A DNA stretch of 64,000 nt, taken from the NCBI RefSeq assembly GCF_003264855.1, contig NZ_NFZS01000004.1:372001-436000 (forward strand). Reading direction: 5' to 3'. The number at the start of each line of letters is the position of its first letter. Position 1 is the stretch's first letter. The DNA comes from Dyella jiangningensis (GTDB lineage: Bacteria; Pseudomonadota; Gammaproteobacteria; Xanthomonadales; Rhodanobacteraceae). The position numbers were made by a program, and so were the translations under genes. Positions 1-10,698 of the stretch are shown one piece after another. Under the pieces are notes generated by a model. That model was not told where the DNA came from. It did no database searches and worked only from the letters and a program-made list of their open reading frames with translations.

Positions 1-2
1 TT

Positions 3-1652
3 TCGCCGCTGGGCCTGGATCCGGCGCATCCCTTCCCGCGCATCCTCAACAAGACGCTCAACATCGCCGTCGTACTCAAGGGCCGCGATGCGTTCGGTCG
101 CGAAGGGCACATGGCGCTGGTCCGCGCGCCGCGCTCGCTGCCACGCATCATCCGCCTGCCCGACGAGGTTTGCGACGGCGGCGTGCATTACATCTTCCTC
201 GCCGAACTGCTGCAGGGATTCGTCGACCTGATGTTCCCCGGCTTCAAGGTGGCCGGCGCCTACCAGTTCCGCGTCACCCGCAACAGCGAGTTGATGGTGG
301 AAGAGGCCGAAGTCGACAACCTCGCACGCGCACTGAGCGAGGAATTGCTGGGCCGCGGTTATGCGCGGCCGGTGCGGCTGGAAATCGGCAACGACTGCCC
401 GAAGTCCATCGTCTCCATGCTCATCGCCAATTTCGAGCTGGAGGAAACGGACGTCTATCGTTGCGACGGCCCGGTCAACATCATCCGCGCCGGCACCATC
501 TATGACGGACTGGATCGCCCGGAACTGAAGTTCCCGCGATTCATCCCGCAGTTGCCCGCGATATTCAACGACAGCCGCTGCAAGTTCGAAGTGCTGCGCC
601 AGCGCGACGTGCTGCTGCACCATCCGTACGAATCCTTCGCCGCGGTGGTGGACCTGCTGCGCCAGGCCGCGCAGGACCCCGCCGTGCTCGCGATCAAGCA
701 GACGCTCTACCGCGCCGGCGTGGACACGCCGCTGGTGGACCTGCTGGTGGAGGCCGCGCGCAACGGCAAGGACGTCACGGTGGTGATCGAGCTGCGCGCG
801 CGTTTCGACGAAGAGGCCAACATTCGCCTTGCCACGCGCCTGCAGGAAGCCGGCGTGCAGGTGGTGTATGGCGTCGTGGGCTTCAAGACGCATGCCAAGA
901 TGCTGCTGATCGTGCGCCGCGAAGACGACAGCCTGCGCCGCTACGTGCATCTGTCGACCGGCAACTATCACCAGGCCAACAGCCGCACCTATACCGACAT
1001 CGGCTTGATGACCGCGCATCCGGGCATCGGTGAAGACCTGCACAAGGTGTTCCAGCAGTTGTCGGGCCTGGGGCCGGTGATCGAGCTGCATCACCTGCTG
1101 CATTCGCCGTTCACGCTCTACCGCAATGTGCTGGAGAAGATCGAACGCGAGACGAACCATGCGCTGGCCGGCAAGCCCGCGCGCATCGTCGCCAAGCTCA
1201 ACGCGTTGAACGAAGCGCACGTGATCCAGGCGCTCTATCGCGCATCGCAGGCCGGCGTGGAAATCGACCTGATCGTGCGCGGCGCGTGCACGCTGCGCCC
1301 TGGCCTGCCGGGCGTGTCGGAGCGCATCCGCGTGCGCTCGATCGTGGGACGCTTCCTCGAACACAGCCGCGTGTATTGGTTCGCCAACGACGGCGCGCCG
1401 GAGCTCTACTGCGGCAGCGCGGACTGGATGGAGCGCAACCTGATGCGCCGCATCGAGGTCGCCTTTCCCATCCTCGACCCGGCGCTGGCCAAGCGCGTGT
1501 ACGACGAAACGCTGGCGAATTATCTTGCCGACAACGTCGACGCCTGGCTGCTGGACGGCAAGGGGCGCTACACGCGGGCCCAGGCCGGCGATGCCCCGCC
1601 GCACAGTGCCCAGCAGTGGCTGCTCGACAAGCTGGTGCCGGCCACGGCGTGA
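3..1652 (+). CDS. ppk1: Polyphosphate kinase 1, 5' end outside window
   Basis: Polyphosphate kinase reversibly transfers the ATP gamma-phosphate onto polyphosphate chains. The gene starts before the window: the frame is open from base 3 and reads SPLGLDPAHPFPRILNKTLN, typical of the region before the catalytic domains, so roughly 550 C-terminal residues of a family of about 690 are present. Two phospholipase D-like halves are visible. The first has GFKTHAKM followed by LSTGNYHQANSR; the His in HAK corresponds to the phosphorylated His435 of the E. coli enzyme. The second has FLEHSRVYWF and GSADWMERNLMRRIE, with the second essential His in EHSR. ppx follows 70 bases downstream on the same strand, the usual polyphosphate pairing. 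Confidence 0.95.
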   Translation, partial: SPLGLDPAHPFPRILNKTLNIAVVLKGRDAFGREGHMALVRAPRSLPRIIRLPDEVCDGGVHYIFLAELLQGFVDLMFPGFKVAGAYQFRVTRNSELMVEEAEVDNLARALSEELLGRGYARPVRLEIGNDCPKSIVSMLIANFELEETDVYRCDGPVNIIRAGTIYDGLDRPELKFPRFIPQLPAIFNDSRCKFEVLRQRDVLLHHPYESFAAVVDLLRQAAQDPAVLAIKQTLYRAGVDTPLVDLLVEAARNGKDVTVVIELRARFDEEANIRLATRLQEAGVQVVYGVVGFKTHAKMLLIVRREDDSLRRYVHLSTGNYHQANSRTYTDIGLMTAHPGIGEDLHKVFQQLSGLGPVIELHHLLHSPFTLYRNVLEKIERETNHALAGKPARIVAKLNALNEAHVIQALYRASQAGVEIDLIVRGACTLRPGLPGVSERIRVRSIVGRFLEHSRVYWFANDGAPELYCGSADWMERNLMRRIEVAFPILDPALAKRVYDETLANYLADNVDAWLLDGKGRYTRAQAGDAPPHSAQQWLLDKLVPATA

Positions 1653-1722
1653 GTCACTGCGGCTTCGCGACAGCCTGCCAGCGTGAGAGAATCCACACCT
1701 TGCAGCCCGACGTGAGTCCCGC

Positions 1723-3240
1723 ATGAGCCAAGGCGATCAGACCCCAATCAAGGACGGCGAACTGATCGCCGCCGTGGACATGGGATCCAACAGCTACCAC
1801 ATGGTGGTGGCGCGGGTGGAACACGGCGAACCCCGCGTGATCGATCGCCTGCGTGAAACGGTACGCATGGCCGCCGGCCTGCGCGCCGACGGCACCTTGG
1901 ATGCGGAACATCGCGCCCGCGCGCTCAACTGCCTCGCCCGCTTCGGCCAACGCATCGCGGGCGTACCGTCGATCCGCGTGCGCGCGGTCGCCACCAATAC
2001 GGTGCGCCGCCTGGCCTCGCCGCAATCGTTCCTGACGTCCGCCGAAACCGCGCTGGGACATCCGGTGGAAATCGTCTCCGGTCGTGAGGAAGGCCGCCTG
2101 ATCTTCCTGGGCGCCTCGCACGACCTGCCCGCGTCGCGCGAAAGCCGGCTGGTCATCGACGTCGGCGGCGGCAGTACCGAATTCATCATCGGCCGCGGCT
2201 TCGCGCCGATGCATACGGAAAGCGTGCAGGCCGGTTGCATTGCTTCCACGCTGCGCTTCTTCCCGGGCGGCAAGCTCAATCGCAAGCGCTGGCAGCGCGC
2301 CAACAACGAGATCGGCGTGCTGCTGCAGCAGTTCGCGGAGGACTACCGCGAGTCCGGCTGGGTCGAGGCCTATGGTTCGTCCGGCACCGCCAAGGCCATC
2401 GGCTCGGTGGTGCAGGCCATGAAATTCTCCGACGACGGCATCACGCCGGCATCCCTCGCTGCCCTGCGCGACGCCCTGCTGAGCCAGGGACAGATCAGCG
2501 CGCTGAAGCTGCCAGGCCTCGCCGAGGATCGTGCGCCGGTGATCGCCGGCGGCGTGGTGATCTTCGAGGCCGCGTTCGAGGCGCTGGGCATCGAGCGCAT
2601 GCGCGTCTGCGAAAGCTCGATGCGCGAAGGCCTGCTGTGGGACCTGATCGGCCGTGCCGGCGGTACCGATCCGCGCACGTCGAGCATCGATGCGCTCGCC
2701 AACCGTTACGGTGTGGATCGCGCCCAGGCACGCCGCGTGGAATCGACGGCGCTGATGTTCTTCGACCAGATCGCCCGCTCGTGGAAGCTCGACGGCGAGG
2801 CGCGCGAATGGTTGTCGTGGGCATCGCGCGTGCACGAGATCGGCCTGGCCATCGCTCATAGCCAGCACCATCACCATGGTGCCTACATCCTGCGCCACGC
2901 TGATCTGGCGGGTTTCTCCCGGCAGGAGCAACAGCTGCTCGCCGCCATCGTGGAGGCGCACCGCCGCAAACCGGACAAGGCCTCCTTCTCCGCCCTGCCG
3001 CAACGCTACCGGCAGCTCGCGCGCTACATCACCGCCCTGCTGCGCCTTGCCGTGCTGTTCCGTCGCGCGCGCCGCGCCGAATCGCTGCCGCAGATGCAGC
3101 TGGGCGCCACCAGCCACCGCATGCGCCTGCTGGTTCCGTCGTCGTGGCTGGAACAACACCCGCTCAGCGAAGCCGACCTGGAGCAGGAGCAGATACCGAT
3201 GAACGAGCTGGGCCTGCTGCTGGAAGTCCATCCGTACTGA
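1723..3240 (+). CDS. ppx: Exopolyphosphatase, Ppx/GppA family
   Basis: This 505-residue protein is the hydrolase partner of polyphosphate kinase and releases phosphate from chain ends; family members may also hydrolyse pppGpp. The N-terminus has the actin/Hsp70-type phosphate loop AAVDMGSNSYHMVV (residues about 11-24) and a second loop DVGGGSTEFIIG near residue 147. The C-terminal third has an HD-like helical segment (WASRVHEIGLAIAHSQHHHH). Start ATG at 1723 follows the ppk1 stop by 70 bases. The length matches full-size bacterial Ppx with its C-terminal domain. GppA is the main alternative; ppk1 next door favours Ppx. Confidence 0.93.
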   Translation: MSQGDQTPIKDGELIAAVDMGSNSYHMVVARVEHGEPRVIDRLRETVRMAAGLRADGTLDAEHRARALNCLARFGQRIAGVPSIRVRAVATNTVRRLASPQSFLTSAETALGHPVEIVSGREEGRLIFLGASHDLPASRESRLVIDVGGGSTEFIIGRGFAPMHTESVQAGCIASTLRFFPGGKLNRKRWQRANNEIGVLLQQFAEDYRESGWVEAYGSSGTAKAIGSVVQAMKFSDDGITPASLAALRDALLSQGQISALKLPGLAEDRAPVIAGGVVIFEAAFEALGIERMRVCESSMREGLLWDLIGRAGGTDPRTSSIDALANRYGVDRAQARRVESTALMFFDQIARSWKLDGEAREWLSWASRVHEIGLAIAHSQHHHHGAYILRHADLAGFSRQEQQLLAAIVEAHRRKPDKASFSALPQRYRQLARYITALLRLAVLFRRARRAESLPQMQLGATSHRMRLLVPSSWLEQHPLSEADLEQEQIPMNELGLLLEVHPY

Positions 3241-3301
3241 GCCTGACCGCACCCGCGCCTTCCGGGGCCCACTACGTCCCACCGCCGCGTATCATGTCCT
3301 G

Positions 3302-4033
3302 ATGCCACACGTCGCCCAGCCCGCCATGACCCGAATCCTGCTCGCCGTCGCCCTGTTGATGTCGCCGCTCGCGCTCCAGGCCCAGGCCGCCAAGCCGGCC
3401 CCGGCGCCCGCCGCGCAACCGCATCCGGAAGTGGTGCTGCACACCTCACAGGGTGAAATCACCATCGAGCTCTATCCCGACAAGTCGCCCAAGAGCGTCG
3501 CCAACTTCCTGCAGTACGTACGCGACGGCTTCTACAGTGGCACCGTGTTCCACCGCGCCATCCAGGGTTATCTGGTGCAAGGGGGCCTGTATACGCGCGA
3601 CCTGCAGCCCAAGCGCACGCGCTCGGCCATCGCAAGCGAGGCGGATAACGGTCTATCCAATCTGCGCGGCACCGTCGCCGTCGCACGCGGGGCGGACCCC
3701 AACTCGGGCACGGCGCAGTTCTTCTTCAATCTCGTCGACAACCGCCGCCTCGACTTCGTGGGCAACCAAAGCGGGCTGACTTGGGGCTACACCGTGTTCG
3801 GCAAGGTGGTCAAAGGCATGGACGTGGTCGACAAGATCGCCGCCCTGCCCACCCGTGGCCTGGGGCCGTTCGCCACCGACGTACCCAATCCACTGGTGGT
3901 GATCGACAGCGCCAACGTGGTCGGCGAGGCCGTCCCGGGCGACGAATCGAAACCGGCGGCGACCAAGCCGGGCACGGAGAAGGCCACACCGGCACCTGCC
4001 AAGTCCGCCGACAAGCCCAAGTCCAAGGGCTGA
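3302..4033 (+). CDS. ppiA: Periplasmic cyclophilin-type peptidyl-prolyl isomerase
   Basis: Cyclophilin that accelerates cis/trans isomerisation of X-Pro bonds during folding of exported proteins. A hydrophobic signal peptide (MTRILLAVALLMSPLALQAQA) begins at the internal ATG at 3326, a good alternative start; the upstream ATG at 3302 adds eight residues. The cyclophilin core spans about residues 45-205, with TVFHRAIQGYLVQGG, NSGTAQFFFNLVDN and VFGKVVKGMDVVDKI; the FHR Arg and the AQFF segment are the active-site signatures. The last 35 residues are a Lys/Pro/Ala-rich tail, probably disordered. lpxH starts six bases after the stop, so the two are probably co-transcribed. Confidence 0.9.
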   Translation: MPHVAQPAMTRILLAVALLMSPLALQAQAAKPAPAPAAQPHPEVVLHTSQGEITIELYPDKSPKSVANFLQYVRDGFYSGTVFHRAIQGYLVQGGLYTRDLQPKRTRSAIASEADNGLSNLRGTVAVARGADPNSGTAQFFFNLVDNRRLDFVGNQSGLTWGYTVFGKVVKGMDVVDKIAALPTRGLGPFATDVPNPLVVIDSANVVGEAVPGDESKPAATKPGTEKATPAPAKSADKPKSKG

Positions 4034-4039
4034 GGCGCC

Positions 4040-4768
4040 ATGGCCACGCTGTTCATTGCCGACCTGCATCTGGACGACAGTCGTCCGCGCATCACCCACC
4101 TGTTCGAACAGTTCCTTGCCAGCGACGAAGTGCGCTCGGCCGATGCGCTCTACATCCTGGGCGATCTCGTCGAAGCGTGGATCGGCGATGACGACGACGC
4201 CGAACTGCCGGGCCGTATCGCGCTGGCCACCAAAACGCTGCGGGACGCCGGCGTACCGGTGTATTTCATGGTCGGCAATCGCGACTTCCTGCTCGGCAAG
4301 GAGTTCGCCGGACGCGCAGGCTTCACGTTGCTCCATGACGGCACGGTGCACGAGCTGTATGGACGCCCCACCCTGCTGATGCATGGCGACGTGCTCTGCA
4401 CCGACGACATCGCCTACCAGACCGTCCGCAAGCAGGTACGCACGCCCGAATGGATGGCGCAGGTGCTGTCCATGCCACTGGAGGCGCGGCGCGCCTTCGC
4501 CGCCAAGGCACGCGAGGACAGTCGCGCACATACCGGCAGCACCATGGAAACCATCATGGACGTCAACGCCGACGCCGTCGCCGAGACGATGCGCAACGCG
4601 GGCGTGACGCGCCTGATCCATGGCCACACGCATCGTCCGGCCATCCATCGTTTCGATTTGGACGGCCAGCCGGCCGAACGCATCGTGCTGGGCGACTGGT
4701 ATGAGCAGGGCTCGGTGTTGCGCGTCACCCCTGACGGCGCTGAACTGCGCGGCCTTGCGTTGCCCTGA
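4040..4768 (+). CDS. lpxH: UDP-2,3-diacylglucosamine diphosphatase LpxH
   Basis: Fourth step of lipid A synthesis: cleaves UDP-2,3-diacylglucosamine to lipid X and UMP at the cytoplasmic face of the inner membrane. The 242-residue calcineurin-type metallophosphatase has all metal motifs in order: ADLHLD near the start, ILGDLVEAWIGDD, VGNRDFLLG, LMHGDVLCTDD, and IHGHTHRPAIH near the C-terminus. The length matches the family. It begins six bases after the cyclophilin gene and converges on the methyltransferase gene with only 18 bases between stops. Confidence 0.95.
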   Translation: MATLFIADLHLDDSRPRITHLFEQFLASDEVRSADALYILGDLVEAWIGDDDDAELPGRIALATKTLRDAGVPVYFMVGNRDFLLGKEFAGRAGFTLLHDGTVHELYGRPTLLMHGDVLCTDDIAYQTVRKQVRTPEWMAQVLSMPLEARRAFAAKAREDSRAHTGSTMETIMDVNADAVAETMRNAGVTRLIHGHTHRPAIHRFDLDGQPAERIVLGDWYEQGSVLRVTPDGAELRGLALP

Positions 4769-4786
4769 AACCGGATTTCGCTGGCG

Positions 4787-5614
4787 CTAGGGTGCTCCGG
4801 TCACCAGCGTGAACGTATGGATGAAATGGAAGTCGGGACGCCGCAACGCATAAGCGGCATGCTGCGGGTCGCATAATCGCTCGAGTTCGGCGTAATCCTC
4901 TTCTGCCAGGTACGGCTTCAAACGCTCGCCCCAGGTCTGGCGGAAGATCGCTTCCTGCAGATAGGCCTCGGTGGCGGCATCGACCGGCGACAGGCGCTCG
5001 ATGGCCACCGTTTGCGCGCGGATATCACCCAGGCCCGCTTTGCGCATGAGACCGACAAGCGCGCGTACCGCGGCAAGATCGCGCTCGTCCAGCGCGTAGC
5101 GGTCGCGGTAGTACTGCCGTACCGCCTCGTTCACGAGGCGCTCCAGCCGAAGGTCCCACGCAAAATACATGTCTGGCAGGAACGCGCTCTGTCCGAGCGC
5201 GATACGGCCCCCATGCCGCAACAGCGACGCCATCCTGCGCAGCGCATCGGTGGCGTCGCGCAGGTGGTTGATGGTGTTCGCGCACCAGATGAAATCCAGG
5301 CTGTTCGCATGCAGCGGCAGTCGCGTGAGATCAGCCTGCAGCAGGCCGGTGGGGACGCCGTGCGATGCGGATGCAGCGATGTGGGGCGCCGAGAGATCCA
5401 CGCCGAGCGCGAGCCCTTCGGGACCGACGATGTCCGCCAACCGCTGCAGCGTTTCGCCGGTGCCGCAGCCGGCATCGAGCACGTGCATGCCAGGCTTCAC
5501 GCCCGCAACCTCCATGAGCGATTGCAGGTCGGGCCCGGCGAACGCGTTGAACAGCTGCAGCTTGCGCGCGTAGTCGCGCTGCGGATGATCGCCCAGTGGG
5601 CCAGCAGATGTCAT
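4787..5614 (-). CDS. Class I SAM-dependent methyltransferase
   Basis: A 275-residue methyltransferase of unknown substrate. The SAM-binding motif I VLDAGCGTGE is near residue 49, followed by LGVDLSAPHI (motif II acidic residue) and a Rossmann-like core; the C-terminal third carries family-specific helices ending in FHFIHTFTLVTGAP. The start at 5614 is chosen because GGAGGTGA sits immediately upstream at good spacing. The frame stays open to 5872, but that extension is a translation of the tandem repeat and has no Shine-Dalgarno sequence. It is convergent with lpxH. The target could be a small molecule or lipid; nothing here decides it. Confidence 0.8.
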   Translation of the reverse strand: MTSAGPLGDHPQRDYARKLQLFNAFAGPDLQSLMEVAGVKPGMHVLDAGCGTGETLQRLADIVGPEGLALGVDLSAPHIAASASHGVPTGLLQADLTRLPLHANSLDFIWCANTINHLRDATDALRRMASLLRHGGRIALGQSAFLPDMYFAWDLRLERLVNEAVRQYYRDRYALDERDLAAVRALVGLMRKAGLGDIRAQTVAIERLSPVDAATEAYLQEAIFRQTWGERLKPYLAEEDYAELERLCDPQHAAYALRRPDFHFIHTFTLVTGAP

Positions 5615-5693
5615 GTCACCTCCGCACGGAAGAATCGCATCGCCATCATCGCGGTATGCGGCTGTTCTGGACAACATGGCGGCGTGCAAGATC

Positions 5694-6083
5694 GCTTCTT
5701 CGCCAGATATGCAAAAAACCGTTCGAGGCTTTGTCGACGACTCGGTTGCGTGGCGCGAGGGATTGTTCGGCCCATCCATGGGCCTCACCCCTCCGCGCTT
5801 GCGCGCTCCGGGGCCAGCATTCGGCTGTCCAACAAGTTCCTGACAAATTTGTCGAACGGAGGCTTCGTCCACACACCTCTCTCCGCCAGATACGCAAAAA
5901 GCCCCGGGTGAGGCTTTGTTGAACGACGCGATTGCGTGGGGCGAGGGATTGTTCGGCCCATCCGTGGGGCCTCACCCCTTCGCGCTTGCGCGCTCCGGGG
6001 CCAGCCTGCGGCTGTCCAAATTTGTTCCTGACAAATTTGTCGAACGGAGTGTTCGTCCACACCTCTCTCTCCGCCAGATACGC
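5694..6083. repeat. Tandem repeat of ~185 bp, two copies plus stub
   Basis: Copies start with CGCCAGATA at 5701, 5884 and 6072, giving periods of 183 and 188 bp. Each copy runs through a CAAAAA tract, GCGAGGGATTGTTCGGCCCA, a GC-rich CGCTTGCGCGCTCCGGGG block and the palindrome GACAAATTTGTC, then ends in TCGTCCACAC. Copies 1 and 2 differ by scattered substitutions and small indels. The head of each copy (CTCTCTCCGCCAGATACGC) equals the 3' end and downstream flank of tRNA-Ser, in the opposite orientation to the tRNA itself. Confidence 0.85.
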
Positions 6084-6129
6084 AAAAAGCCCCTCGCGGG
6101 GCTTTTTGCGTATCTGGCGGAGAGAGAGG
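6062..6129. repeat. Perfect 32-bp inverted repeat overlapping tRNA 3' end
   Basis: Left arm 6062-6093, loop TCGC at 6094-6097, right arm 6098-6129; I find no mismatch in the arms. The right arm contains the last 15 bases of tRNA-Ser, including CCA. The centre is the tRNA terminator, so a 68-base palindrome joins terminator and tRNA end. Confidence 0.9.
6084..6107 (-). terminator. Rho-independent terminator of tRNA-Ser
   Basis: The stem AAAAAGCCCC / GGGGCTTTTT with a four-base loop lies eight bases beyond the tRNA CCA on the minus strand and ends in a T run. Confidence 0.8.
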
Positions 6130-6207
6130 GATTCGAACCCTCGATAAGGCTTTTGACCCTATACTCCCTTAGCAGGGGAGCCCCTTCGGCCTCTCGGGCA
6201 TCTCTCC
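6115..6207 (-). tRNA. tRNA-Ser (anticodon GCT)
   Basis: Reading the minus strand, the acceptor stem is GGAGAGA (from 6207) pairing with TCTCTCC, followed by G73 and an encoded CCA ending at 6115. The anticodon stem-loop CTCCC-CTGCTAA-GGGAG gives anticodon GCU, reading AGC/AGU. The long variable arm (TATAGGGTCAAAAGCCTTA) and T-loop GGTTCGAATCC identify a class II serine tRNA of 93 bases including CCA. It lies downstream of csrA, as in other gammaproteobacteria. Confidence 0.97.
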
Positions 6208-6281
6208 GAATTTTGTCCGCATCACTGCGGAGCCGGCAAGGATACTAACCGGCGCGCTCTAGGTAAAGCTTTTATCGCCTG

Positions 6282-6482
6282 TCAGTGTTCGCCAGTTTCG
6301 CCGGAAGCATCCGGCTCGTGCTCGTTCTTGATCCGCTGATAGATCTCTTCACGATGCACCGCGACGTTCTTGGGGGCATTGATGCCAATGCGCACCTGGT
6401 TGCCCTTCACGCCCAGAACGGTAACGGTCACCTCGTCACCGATCATCAAGGTTTCACCGACCCTGCGGGTCAGAATCAACAT
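6282..6482 (-). CDS. csrA: Carbon storage regulator CsrA
   Basis: A 66-residue homodimeric RNA-binding protein that binds GGA motifs in mRNA leaders and controls translation and stability, affecting carbon flux, motility and biofilm. The sequence starts [16 protein letters not shown] and includes [28 protein letters not shown], the full CsrA fold with both RNA-contact regions (L4/R6 side and the R44-equivalent in VHREEI). The start at 6482 is the canonical MLILTRR, with GGAG about ten bases upstream; the frame extends 18 codons further but without family similarity. It lies between alaS and tRNA-Ser. Confidence 0.97.
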   Translation of the reverse strand: MLILTRRVGETLMIGDEVTVTVLGVKGNQVRIGINAPKNVAVHREEIYQRIKNEHEPDASGETGEH

Positions 6483-6674
6483 GTTTGCCACTCCATGAAT
6501 ACTTTGGTCATAGGCCAACAGACGGCTCTGCCTCACCCCTGAGCTTTCACCGTCTGGACAGTTCGACGATCGTACCGCCGAAGGCCCTACCGCCTTCCCC
6601 GGTTCACAGACTCAGCATCCCCTGTGATGCCATGTCGGTCGACACCGTCGCAACCAGCGGTGTCGGCAGTTTTG

Positions 6675-6704
6675 ATACTAGCCGAGCGTCCGCGGACAGC
6701 GCAA
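6675..6704 (-). promoter_or_regulatory. Predicted sigma-70 promoter of csrA
   Basis: On the minus strand, TTGCGC (6704-6699), an 18-base spacer and TAGTAT (6680-6675) lie in the 260-base alaS-csrA gap. Transcription would start near 6668, leaving a leader of about 185 bases. This is a consensus match only. Confidence 0.5.
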
Positions 6705-6742
6705 TGCGTAAACGGGAACGGAGTCTGAGCGATAGCTTCGCT

Positions 6743-9437
<2,695 letters not shown>

Positions 9438-9462
9438 TTACCCGCCCCAAGTCGCGGGGAGG

Positions 9463-9954
9463 TCAGGCTTCATCGTCGGCTGCGTCGTCCACGTCGGCGT
9501 GGGTAACACTCCGTACTGTGGCGGCGGGAAAGCCTCGACGCAAGAGAAATTGCGCCCGGCGGGCCCTTTCTTCGCGATCTGGCGCCGATCCGGTGCCAAA
9601 ACGCCGCCTCAGCTGGGCCAGCGCGTTGGCGTCCCAGTCCACCTCGGCGTCATCCAGCACGGCGCGGATCCTGGCATCGGACAGGCCGTGGCTTTTGAGC
9701 TCAGCCCGCAGGCGCATCGGCCCGTAGCCTTGCGCCGCACGGCTGCGCACCAGCATCTCGGCGAAGCGGTCGTCGTCCTGGTAGTGCTGCTCGCCAAGGC
9801 GATCGAGCGCCGCGCCAGCCTCTTCGCTCTCGTAGCCCTTCTGCCGGAGCTTGAGTTTCAGCTCGCGCCGCGAATGCTCGCGCCGCGCAAGCAAGCCCAG
9901 CGCCTTGTTGTAGGCACTGGGCTTGTCGGTCTTGTCGTCACGGTCGCGCGCCAT
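9463..9954 (-). CDS. recX: Regulatory protein RecX
   Basis: RecX binds RecA filaments and limits their extension. The 163-residue protein is helical and has the family pattern of three-helix repeats: AYNKALGLLARREHSRRELKLKL, LGEQHYQDDDRFAEMLVRSR and YGPMRLRAELKSHGLSDARI. The start ATG at 9954 (MARDRDDKTDK) is four bases after the stop of the small membrane-protein gene, implying translational coupling. Unusually, two small genes separate it from recA, whereas recX normally follows recA directly. Confidence 0.9.
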   Translation of the reverse strand: MARDRDDKTDKPSAYNKALGLLARREHSRRELKLKLRQKGYESEEAGAALDRLGEQHYQDDDRFAEMLVRSRAAQGYGPMRLRAELKSHGLSDARIRAVLDDAEVDWDANALAQLRRRFGTGSAPDREERARRAQFLLRRGFPAATVRSVTHADVDDAADDEA

Positions 9955-9958
9955 AGCC

Positions 9959-10114
9959 CTAGCAGCGGAAGTCGATGAGGCCGAAGTACAACGCGCCGAT
10001 GACGCCAAGGACGGCGCCCAGCACCAACCCCACGGCGACCACGATGATCGTCAGCGCCGCCTTCCGACCCGAGGCCCGGGATGGCTGCAGCGCGTCGGCG
10101 ACGTGGATAGCCAT
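9959..10114 (-). CDS. Small single-pass membrane protein, unknown function
   Basis: A 51-residue frame, MAIHVADALQPSRASGRKAA then a hydrophobic helix LTIIVVAVGLVLGAVLGVIG (about residues 21-40) and a short tail ending FRC. The GxxxG-like spacing (GLVLGAVLG) could favour helix packing. It lies eight bases after the DUF442-type gene and four bases before recX, so the tight spacing argues that it is a real operon member. The Shine-Dalgarno match is weak. I do not recognise a named family. Confidence 0.5.
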   Translation of the reverse strand: MAIHVADALQPSRASGRKAALTIIVVAVGLVLGAVLGVIGALYFGLIDFRC

Positions 10115-10121
10115 GGCGAGG

Positions 10122-10679
10122 TCAGCCTGCGCGTGGACGGGCCGCGATGCGGGCCTGGATCTCGGCGCCCAGATCATCCACCGGCTGGCCCACGTCCAGC
10201 ACGACCTTCCTGATGGCCCGCGCATCGAGACCGCCGGGGCGCGATGCCTCGGCCAGGGCCCAGGTGCGGGCTGCGCGACGACCGCTGCGGCAATAGAGCA
10301 GCACGGGCCGGGGCTCGCTTGCCAGCGCCTTCTGCAAGGCGTTGACGGCACCGTCGGGAATGGCGCCATGCGGCACCGGGACGTAGCTGAAGGCCAATCC
10401 GGCGCGACCTGCGGCATCCGCCATATCGCTCGACGAAGGCTGCGCCGCCACTTCGCCGTCCGGACGCAGATCCACCACGGTGGCGAAACGCTGCTGCCGC
10501 AACAGCGCCAATTGCGGCGGGCCGATCTGCTCGGAAACCCATACGCCGTCGGCCAGCGGTTTCATCGATATGGCCTGCGAAAGCGGAGGATGGGCAAAGC
10601 GTTGGTACGCCGCCCACCCCATGACGGCGGCGGCGCCCGCCAGAACGGCGATGAAGAAGCTTCCCTTCAGTCCCGGCAT
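10122..10679 (-). CDS. DUF442/TIGR01244-type phosphatase-like membrane protein
   Basis: A 185-residue protein. An N-terminal helix (about residues 7-25, SFFIAVLAGAAAVMGWAAYQ) would anchor it or act as an uncleaved signal. The globular part starts LADGVWVSEQIGPPQLALLRQQRFATVVDLRPDGE and has the active-site-like loop LLYCRSGRRAARTWALAEA, matching the Cys-x-x-Gly-x-Arg loop of the DUF442 group related to tyrosine phosphatases and rhodaneses. Cysteine and Arg are both present, so catalysis is plausible; the substrate is unknown. The start at 10679 is supported by GGAGG seven bases upstream. It sits between recA and recX, an unusual place for this family. Confidence 0.75.
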   Translation of the reverse strand: MPGLKGSFFIAVLAGAAAVMGWAAYQRFAHPPLSQAISMKPLADGVWVSEQIGPPQLALLRQQRFATVVDLRPDGEVAAQPSSSDMADAAGRAGLAFSYVPVPHGAIPDGAVNALQKALASEPRPVLLYCRSGRRAARTWALAEASRPGGLDARAIRKVVLDVGQPVDDLGAEIQARIAARPRAG

Positions 10680-10698
10680 GGCGCCTCCGTTGCGTCGA

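Larger units (their letters stand above)
5615..6114. other. 500-base gene-free stretch filled by tandem repeats
   Basis: Between the methyltransferase start and tRNA-Ser I see no gene. The stretch holds the methyltransferase leader (about 5615-5690), two full copies and a stub of a repeat of about 185 bp, and the tRNA terminator. Frames such as MDEASVRQICQE or YLAEREGFEPSIR read through the repeats and tRNA on either strand and are not genes. Confidence 0.7.

Noticed and set aside
1654..3282. Long 542-codon minus-strand frame opposite ppx
   Set aside because: Antisense shadow of a well-supported gene in high-GC DNA; Arg/Gly/His-rich translation with no family resemblance.
5615..5872. N-terminal extension of the methyltransferase to the ATG at 5872
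   Set aside because: The extension translates repeat sequence; a strong GGAGGTGA precedes the ATG at 5614.
5916..6248. Frames through the tRNA-Ser reading EGFEPSIRLL
   Set aside because: This is the usual spurious translation of a serine tRNA and its repeat flank.
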